A stretch of DNA of 64,000 nucleotides, taken from positions 554,968 through 618,967 of the forward strand of contig BCJX01000002.1 of NCBI GenBank assembly GCA_001600415.1, given 5' to 3'. The translations under genes were made by a program, and so were the position numbers. Of the stretch, positions 57,547-64,000 are shown in pieces. Numbering within the stretch: the stretch's first letter is position 1; every line of letters begins with the position of its first letter. The DNA comes from Pascua guehoae. Lineage: Eukaryota > Basidiomycota > Tremellomycetes > Trichosporonales > Trichosporonaceae. The notes below the pieces were generated by a model. It worked only from the letters and a program-made list of their open reading frames with translations, was not told the origin of the DNA and made no database searches.

Positions 57547-58205
57547 CCATTCCACCCACACGTAAAACAATGTACCCCACACCACGACAACAATTCCCAA
57601 ACTAACGTCACAGACGCGGGGCCCTCCTCGGCCACACGTGCGAGCTCCTCCAGTGCTCGTGCGGCGCCCATCCCCCTACTTACCCCCGCCCCCGCGCAGG
57701 CAACGGCCAACGCCATTGCCTCATCCTCCAAGACGACACTCCGAACAGGAGAGTCGTCCGAGGCCGCCCTCCCCGCCGTCCACCGCCAGGAGTCCACCTC
57801 TGGCGCGATGGACAAGTACAAGATGGACCCGATCGACGTGATCCACGCACGGTCCCGAAAGTGCCCCAACAGCCTCGCGTACGGGGGGCTGTGGACCGTG
57901 CGATTGTCCCCCGCCACAGTCGCGGGGATCAACGTCGACAAGCGGGCCCATCGGCGCTTGAAGGCGACGCGTCTTGTGAGTTGTTTGGGCATCTTGGGTC
58001 GGTTCTCCTTGTCCGGGTCCTTGCGGTTGTCCAATTCTTATTCTTCTCCTCCTCCTTTGTCTCCTTCTTCATGGCGGCCTTTGTCTCCTTCATCCTCGTC
58101 TCCTTCTTCTTCGTCGTGGTCTCCTTGTTCCTTTCCCCCGAGCTGCCCGACATGTCCGAGCTCCACCCAAATCCCGTCGACGTGTACTCGCGGCCCTTGT
58201 CGTGA
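57068..58205 (+). CDS. Uncharacterised Ser/Ala-rich protein, first member of a scrambled local family
   Basis: Start ATG at 57068 (CCCAACATGCAG context). Exon 1 MQSTNTPKRRFQEEVPLAPH, exon 2 GGKENAGPYPPSKKARL, and exon 3 DAGPSSATRASSSSARAAP through MDPIDVIHARSRKCPNSL to HRRLKATRL and a GTGAGT donor at about 57974. Introns are 36 and ~310 nt; the second holds a (CA)n tract. A last exon near 58140 may read ELPDMSELHPNPVDVYSRPL with a stop at 58205. It resembles the later copy at 60409 up to HPNP and then diverges, lacking the Cys pairs. The N-terminus contains KEN-like and basic patches. Function unknown. Confidence 0.6.
57500..57545. repeat. (CA)n microsatellite in intron 2
   Basis: About 23 CA dinucleotides within the second intron of the gene at 57068. 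Confidence 0.95.
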
Positions 58206-60408
58206 AGAACTCCGGTAAGAACGCCAGAAGAACGCCTCGTGGGGCTAGGCATCACCATCCCCCGTGCCCCAATGGAACCCGATACCGGACCACCGCCCCC
58301 CTCCGCGGGATGACGAAGTCGACGTGTACTCACGGCCCTTGGGCGGCGCCGGCGCTCTCCACCGCCAACCGCCCGCTTCGGGATGTGACGACGAGCGAGA
58401 GGAAGGCGTTGGCAACCCCGACCGCCCTCACCGCCCCCTCCAGTTGGCGGGCACGCCATGCGCCCCACCCTATCCGTTGACACGGGTGGCAATGACCGCA
58501 ATGGGTGGGCGAGCAGCAGCACCGACAACCGCAAGCGCAGGGCCGACGAGCTGGCTCCCCTTCTTCTTCTTCGTCTCCTTCTTCCTTTCCGCCGAGCTTT
58601 GGGACATGTTCGAGCTCTTCCCAAATCCCTGCACCCAGTGCGTGGCCAAGGGTGGGCGTGCTACCATGCCCTGCCTCGTGACAACGCAGCGACGATCAAG
58701 AAGGACCCCCCAGAGTCTTTCTCTTCCCTCCCCCTGATCTCTGTGCCCCCTTTCATCGATCTGCTTCTCCTTCTTCTTCTTCGTCCTCTCTCCCAGATTT
58801 TTTCTCGTCCTTCCCTCTTCCCACTTGTCCTCTTATCTCTCCGCGCCCTTTCCTAGACACGTGTTGTTCACTCGCGGTCTGGGTATCCGTGTCCCCCACC
58901 CCTTCACAGGCTAGTCTGAGATGGACCAGCAGAGGGACCAGTGTGCGCCGAGTAGCCAACCCCAGTTGAGGATACAGCCCAATCCTGGGAACCAGGTGGA
59001 GAAGGGAGGAGGCGACCAGCGGGGTGTCGCGGGCCCCCGTTTGCAGCCCATCTCTTCTACGCCTGCCCTTGTGGTTTCACCCCCCCCTGTTCCCGAGTGT
59101 GGATGCTTCCTCCCATGCCCACCCTCTTTGACCCAGTATCGTCCCCAGTGTCTTCTTTGTGTGCTCGATTGTTCCCCACCCCCTGGCCTGGTCGGAAGAC
59201 GAGGCGTTGGACGTAGAAGATGAGGACCACCTCGTCTAAGTAGCGAGCCGGTCCAGATCGGGACTGGGCCCTGGTTGGGTGATGGTTCCCCCATTCATGC
59301 CCTCCGGTCAACGACCTCTTGGACCATCACTTCACCAAGGACGAGCCGGAACCAGTGCACCATCACACACGAGGCCGAGGCAGGGGTTGAGTGGAACCCT
59401 GGCGCCGAGAGGCAGACGGCGCGGACTAGAGCTTGTGCCGTCGTGTGCGTGCTGGAGCCGGCATAGCCCGTCGGTACGACTTTAGGAGTCTGACCCTGGC
59501 GGGCTGTACTCTCCTGAGTTGCAGACCGTTGAGGAGCAGGTTGAAGCGCAGTGTCCGTGGCGAGGGGGTGGTCAAATGCGGGATGTCCGCACGACGGCCG
59601 CGTCGGGAGGTATCTGATGGTCTTGTCGTGGTCGGGAGGTATCTGATAGTCGAGGCCATGTTGGTCCGACGACCAGCCGACGACATCTCGACCCCAGTCG
59701 GGAAGCTCGCTGCCTTTGTCCGCAAAGTGCGAGCGTGTCGAGTTGGGGACAGTTGTGTCCCAGTCCTTGATCTTGGGTTTGTCGGTCGTGGTGTTGCCTC
59801 GACAATTTTCTTTTTCCCTTCCCACAGCCATGTGTCCCCGTTCATCACGACCTATCCGAATGGGGAGAGGTTTTGACACGTTCCTCGACCTGGCCCTTCG
59901 CGAAGAGCCGGACTGCAGTGTGAGGCAGGACGAACAAGGCGACCACTGCCAGCTACGACCTCCCCTCCACGTGTTGTCGCGCGTCGTGTCCTCATGTTCT
60001 TGTCGTAATTTTCCATCGTCCCTTGACATTTGTCTCCGTCTCTCTTGCCCTCTCCATTTTCCCCTCTCTCTCTCTTTCTCTATCTTCCGTCCTCCAAATC
60101 CCGTCATGCTCTGGTTCTTAGGGCGTGCGTCAGTTGTGACCAGCACCCCTGCTCCCACTCGAAAGACACCAAGATGGGGAGGAAGGGTAAGGGGAAGGGG
60201 AAGGCTACCGAGGCTGCCGAGGACGCCGAGGACGCAGACACCTCTGTGACCAACACCTTTTCCGCTTCCTTTCCCATTTTCGTTTTCTTTCCGTTTTCTC
60301 TTTTCTTTTTTCGTTTTTCGTTTTTTCTTTTTTTTTTTTCGACCCGGAGGTCCTTAGACCGCATACCTCAGACCCTTCCCACCTGGGATACCACTAACAC
60401 CACAGGCC
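58206..60408 (+). other. Degenerate, rearranged pieces of the Cys-pair family with unassigned filler
   Basis: Recognisable pieces: VDVYSRPL again at about 58318. ELWDMFELFPNPCTQCVAKG at about 58594-58660, followed by the DNA of the copy at 60409 in a shifted frame. CVSCDQHPCSHSK-like DNA with Lys/Gly-rich continuation at about 60124-60250. The sequence GTCGGGAGGTATCTGAT occurs twice (59603, 59632). Between 58920 and 59900 several open frames begin with ATG (for example MDQQRDQCAPSSQPQLRIQP) but no transposon domain can be named. Confidence 0.5.
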
Positions 60409-60951
60409 ATGTACGCCGAGCTCCCGGACCTGTTCGAGCTCCACCCCAATCCCTGCGCCCAGTGCGTGGCCACGGGGTGGGCGTGCTACCGCGCCCGACC
60501 TCGTGACAACGCAGCGACCATCAAGAAGGGCTCGGCCGCGCAAGGTCCACAGAAGGGGTCGGGTAAGGCATGTGTCAGTTGTGACCAGCACCCGTGCTCT
60601 CACTCCAAGAACACAAAGATGGGGAAGAAAGGCAAGGGGAAGGGGAAGGCTACCCAGGCTACCGAGGACGCCGAGGACACCGACACCGCTGTTCTGGCCG
60701 AACCCGCAATGGGGAAGAAGCGCAAGACTCGTAAGGGAAAGGGCAAGGATACCCCTGCCGCCATCCCTGCCGCCCTCCCTGCCGTCCCCGCCGTTCCCGC
60801 CGTTCCCACCCCAGAAGCCCTCGATGCCGCGCACGCCCTCATGGCCCTCTTCTCGGGCAGCGAGGCGATGGCCGTCGACCCACCATCCCCGTTCGAGTCT
60901 GGCGACGCCCAGTGGGACGACTCGGACAAGGAGAACAACCCTCGTTACTAG
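60409..60951 (+). CDS. Cys-pair, Lys/Gly-rich protein (family copy with intact 3' exon)
   Basis: An open frame from ATG 60409 is preceded by a splice-acceptor-like CACTAACACCACAG, so it may be the last exon of a longer gene. It reads YAELPDLFELHPNPCAQCVA, TGWACYRARPRDNAATIKKG, then ACVSCDQHPCSHSKNTKMGK, Lys/Gly repeats (KKGKGKGKAT, KRKTRKGKGKD), an Ala/Pro/Val low-complexity stretch, and DDSDKENNPRY at the stop. Paired C-x2-C...C / C-x2-C...C spacing recalls basidiomycete zinc-cluster-like proteins of unknown role. A KEN box sits at the C-terminus. Homology with 60124-60250 and 58594-58720 shows local duplication. Confidence 0.6.
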   Translation: MYAELPDLFELHPNPCAQCVATGWACYRARPRDNAATIKKGSAAQGPQKGSGKACVSCDQHPCSHSKNTKMGKKGKGKGKATQATEDAEDTDTAVLAEPAMGKKRKTRKGKGKDTPAAIPAALPAVPAVPAVPTPEALDAAHALMALFSGSEAMAVDPPSPFESGDAQWDDSDKENNPRY

Positions 60952-62396
60952 ACGATTCGACGCGGCTCCCGGTACGAACGTGACGTGCGCTGCCTTGGAC
61001 GGCTGTTTGGTCGAGCATCTCTCGAACTGCCGCCTGGCCTCCTACGTTACCTCGTCTTGCCTCGTCTTCCCTCGTCTTGCCCCGTCTTGCTCCCGTGGCC
61101 CTTGCGTGGCGCTGTTCGACGACCCATCTGGGATCTCTGTTGTACTGTAGCTTGTAGTTCTGGAGGCAGTAATGGTTGTCCAGCTTGTAGTTTCTATTGC
61201 GGTTGACTGTATGAATTAGTGCACACAAACCGGACAGCTCTTGTTCATGGTGCCGAGGTAGTGGATCGGACGACTTGGCTGTGCCTGCTTTGGATTGGCG
61301 GCAAGTTGATGGGGCGGGGCAAGTTGGTTGAACGGGTGGGAGGTTAATTGGGGTGGCAAATTGATCCTAATGGAAAGTCGATTGTTCTTCAAGACACTGG
61401 CGATTTTTAAAAATATTACTTTCCCATCCAAGTCCTATTGCTCAGGCAGGACAGGTGTCGGTAAAGACACCAAGGCGCTACCAGCTGTGGACAGGAGCAA
61501 GTTGAGGTGAATTTATACTTTGACGAAGGTCGAGGGAGACCAGAGGTCTATACTTGGGGTCGCCAGGTGTGGAAGAGCCACAGAGCTAAGCGGTGATGAC
61601 GAGAGTGGCGAAAAAAAGTGAGGAAGAAGGTACACCTGAACAAGCGGTCCTGCACAGTTTATATATGCACTGCAGTGCTGGGCGATATCGACGGCAATGG
61701 GGGTGATACGATGCAGAAGGAAAGACTGGGGCAGCGTCTCAAGCAGACGCAAACAAAGAGAACGGTCACCTCGTCCGTCATGCCACGCCGAACCCCCTCT
61801 AGCCGTGATGAAGATCTGTCACAGTTCTTGCGCGAGTGCACTCCCGAGCACAATAACAATAGGTTGTCTTACGATTGTGGCGGCATGTTCACTCTCGTAC
61901 GACACCCGTCACCTCGTCGGACGACAGTATTGTCCTTGTTGGGTTCGTCCCATCGTTCCACTCATTCACCAGTTCCTTATGCCCCGGGCACAGCCACTGA
62001 ACACCCCGATCATACATTGCCACAATTCAAAGGCCACTCTGTGATGGGCCACGGTCTAGCACAGCAAGGGTGACAGTACGTCTCCCCCTCCGTCGACACA
62101 GCCTCACAAAGCCAACCTTCCGAGCGTGCCCATTGTTCTTTTGGATTTGAAACCTCGTCGGAATGAGGGAGAGAAGAACAGCGGTATTCGTTTCAATCCC
62201 GGAAGGCGGTGCAGAAAACGCCATCGAAGTTGCCCGAGACAAATGGCGCCGTTTCACGTCACCACGCAGCTATCGCTACCCCCCTGTTGTCCCGTGGCAA
62301 TTGCAGCTTGCGTGGAAGTTGATGTGGGGTTGGGGGCGTTTCACTGTGAGGTGAGACAAAAAAGTTTCAGACCTCGCCCTCCTCGAGCTTGGTGGT
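60952..62396. other. Intergenic before tRNA-Thr copy 7
   Basis: No supported gene. A TTTATATATG TATA-like string lies at about 61658, and a GCCGTGCAGAAAA-like string at 62200 recurs near 62816. Short open frames only. Confidence 0.5.
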
Positions 62397-62491
62397 TGCC
62401 TTCTACCCGAATTGAACGGGTGACCCTTTCATACTGCACGTCTTTGAAAGACACTACTAGTGAAAAATTCTAACCACTGAACTAAGAAGGC
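62397..62491 (-). tRNA. tRNA-Thr(AGT), copy 7, 22-nt intron
   Basis: Same exon sequence; intron stem GTCTTT-C-AAAGAC is fully paired. The 33-nt trailer (AAGCTCGAGGAGGGCGAG region) ends in T6 (62358-62363). Confidence 0.9.
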
Positions 62492-63300
62492 GATGGTTGT
62501 GTCCATAACATGCCACATTTCACGATTCGCAATGCCGCGAGTGGCTTCTGTGTTGTCATTGAACTACATCTGTTGTTATTCTTCAACCAGTGGTGGCGTA
62601 GCGGACGGGAAAGGGAGCGTCTGGGCGGAATGCAGTCCAGGGCCCCCGCCGTGATGAGTTTGGAACAATGGGAGTGTTTCACAGCACCCCTATCGCTGCA
62701 CCCCCATTCTCCCCTCCCCTCCGGGAGTGTAACGGCCAGTCACCACTGCACCGATCGCTTATTTCCCCCTTCTAGGACGGAGGGAGTCGACATCAGTGCC
62801 ATTTATCCCAACCTCGCCGGAAGGCAGTGCAGAAAAACCTTCCCGATGAACCAGAACAAACAAAAACCCCTTTCATCCGTTCGTCGCCACACCCACCTTC
62901 CATCACACCCACTGATTTTCTCCCCTGGTTGGTCGTCCCGCCAAGCACTCCTAGATCCCTCTTTGCGCAGAGTGGCGTCTTCCACACAGGCGCGAGACCG
63001 GGGTAGCTGAAACGGTTGCGAATGAGGGCCACATATTCCGCGCCACGGCACGTGGCGTTCCGTGGCTGCTCTCCAACAGATCTAAACAAGCGGTGTGCGT
63101 CTTGACGTCATACCTGGTGTATCAAGCTCGTATGTTGTTCAACCCTCAACAGACAATGTTTCGGACATCCTGCGCCGCAGAGTCCGAGCCTTCGGCGCTG
63201 TGTGACCAACTTTCGGGGCCAATGTCGCTCCAGACCACATGGCCAACAGCACACGTCGCGGGGCAAGGGACAAGCAAAAAAAAAAAAAGAAAACATGCGC
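62492..63300. other. Intergenic between tRNA-Thr copies 7 and 8
   Basis: No supported gene; an A13 run at about 63276-63288 lies just before copy 8. Confidence 0.55.
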
Positions 63301-63394
63301 GCCTTCTTAGTTCAGTGGTTAGAATTTTTCACTAGTAGTGTCTCTCGAGACTTACGGTATGAAAGGGTCACCCGTTCAATTCGGGTAGAAGGCA
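63301..63394 (+). tRNA. tRNA-Thr(AGT), copy 8, 21-nt intron
   Basis: Same exons; intron stem GTCTCTCGAGAC. The 33-nt trailer with CAGGC.TCC/GGA.GCCTG hairpin ends in T6 (63428-63433). Downstream flank resembles that of copy 1. Confidence 0.9.
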
Positions 63395-63692
63395 GCAACA
63401 GGCGTCCTACAGGAAGCCTGGATGTTCTTTTTTCTCCTTCAGAGTGGAAGAGGCGTTCAGAGGGGAGCTGCACATGTAACTTCCGGCCAGCGAGGCCTTC
63501 CTATCCTGTGTTAAACGGACGGCTGCAATGGCCCACGGCCGCCAGCTGCCCACCCATCTGCGGGCCATGTGCCATAAGCGGCCTAAAGAACAAGGCCAAT
63601 CGGCACACTCACCACCGCCACACATCAATCGGCACACTCGCCACCGCCACTCGTCGCCACCACACAGTCCGCACAGGATCCCACACATGGTT

Positions 63693-63786
63693 GCCTTCTT
63701 AGTTCAGTGGTTAGAATTTTTCACTAGTAGTGTCTCTTGAGACTTGCGGTATGAAAGGGTCACCCGTTCAATTCGGGTAGAAGGCA
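63693..63786 (+). tRNA. tRNA-Thr(AGT), copy 9, 21-nt intron
   Basis: Same exons; intron stem GTCTCTTGAGAC. The shortest trailer (21 nt) ends in T5 (63808-63812). It forms a tandem pair with copy 8, 392 nt upstream. Confidence 0.9.
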
Positions 63787-63834
63787 GCGACGAGCGAGTT
63801 CTAATGCTTTTTGTTCTTCAAGCAGACCTCCGCA

Positions 63835-63886
63835 GACGAGGGAATTTACTGCTGTTAGCCATACTCAAGCGGTAAATTCCCTCGTC
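63835..63886. repeat. Perfect 15-bp inverted repeat with 22-nt loop
   Basis: GACGAGGGAATTTAC (63835-63849) and GTAAATTCCCTCGTC (63872-63886), 23 nt beyond the T-run of tRNA-Thr copy 9; partial pairing extends outward. Function unknown. Confidence 0.9.
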
Positions 63887-64000
63887 TTTGTGCGGGCGCG
63901 AGGCACGGGTGGGCAACGTATATGTGTACGAGGACAGGTGCTTTTTGTTACGACTGCGCCGAGCCACCGGCCTTACCCAGTCCACTTTGCCCGCACGCAC

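Noticed and set aside
1..64000. CRISPR arrays, bacterial operons, rRNA genes
   Set aside because: None seen; intron-rich genes and Pol III tRNAs show a eukaryotic nuclear genome.

Overview
The window is nuclear DNA of a basidiomycete yeast. Most genes are split by many short GT-AG introns (about 35-300 nt) with CTAAC/CTGAC-like branch sites. Coding sequence is GC-rich, ribosomal protein genes L12 and L15 carry introns, and protein families match those of Tremellomycetes. I infer Tremellomycetes, possibly Trichosporonales; the order is a guess from overall gene style. Position 1 starts in a poly-G run, and the only N gap (28815-28829) is also flanked by poly-G, so the assembly has trouble with homopolymers.

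Layout. 1-6.1 kb, all minus strand: a Zn-alcohol dehydrogenase (cut by the window edge), a fumarylacetoacetate-hydrolase-family enzyme and a small cupin, possibly a small catabolic neighbourhood. 6.46 kb: intron-containing tRNA-Ser(AGA). 7.7-9.8 kb: an RTA1-family membrane protein whose ATG is preceded by a 45-nt poly-C. 11.5-12.1 kb: two tRNA-Thr(AGT) genes. 12.8-17.2 kb: a large BRCT plus Myb-like protein resembling Rap1/TERF2IP. 17.4-17.9 kb: two more tRNA-Thr. 18.2-22.3 kb: a CIA30-domain protein and a PTM1/GPR107-type seven-TM protein. 23.3-25.9 kb: protein phosphatase 5. 26.2-26.6 kb: two more tRNA-Thr. 27.4-28.8 kb: TBP. 30.1-34.3 kb: an ankyrin protein and a 3-hydroxyisobutyrate-dehydrogenase-like enzyme, divergent from a shared promoter region. 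35.0-36.3 kb: RPL12. 39.6-43.3 kb: two uncharacterised genes, the second probably frameshifted. 43.3-46.9 kb: a repeat-rich block with tRNA-Asn, tRNA relics, nested TA-flanked MITE-like elements and a stray 5' piece of RPL12. 47.6-48.4 kb: RPL15. 50.5-53.1 kb: an EF-hand mitochondrial carrier. 53.4-55.5 kb: a Topors-like RING E3 ligase. 57.1-61.0 kb: a scrambled array of pieces of a Cys-pair, Lys/Gly-rich protein family. 62.4-63.8 kb: three more tRNA-Thr.

The strongest signal not explained by ordinary gene content is nine copies of an intron-containing tRNA-Thr(AGT) gene. All have near-identical exons and a run of five T inside the gene. The introns vary, but paired changes preserve a hairpin. 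Each copy has a 21-36-nt trailer, usually able to form a hairpin, that ends in T5-6 followed, in all but one copy, by G. Several copies lie in pairs, and two pairs sit in related flanking DNA about 52 kb apart. The second notable block is the 43.4-46.7 kb MITE graveyard, where a 154-bp element with 25-bp inverted ends interrupts another element.

Most protein genes here are housekeeping (translation, transcription, telomere, mitochondrion, ubiquitin) and do not form one pathway. Exon boundaries were read by eye, so CDS spans run from start codon to stop codon and include introns.
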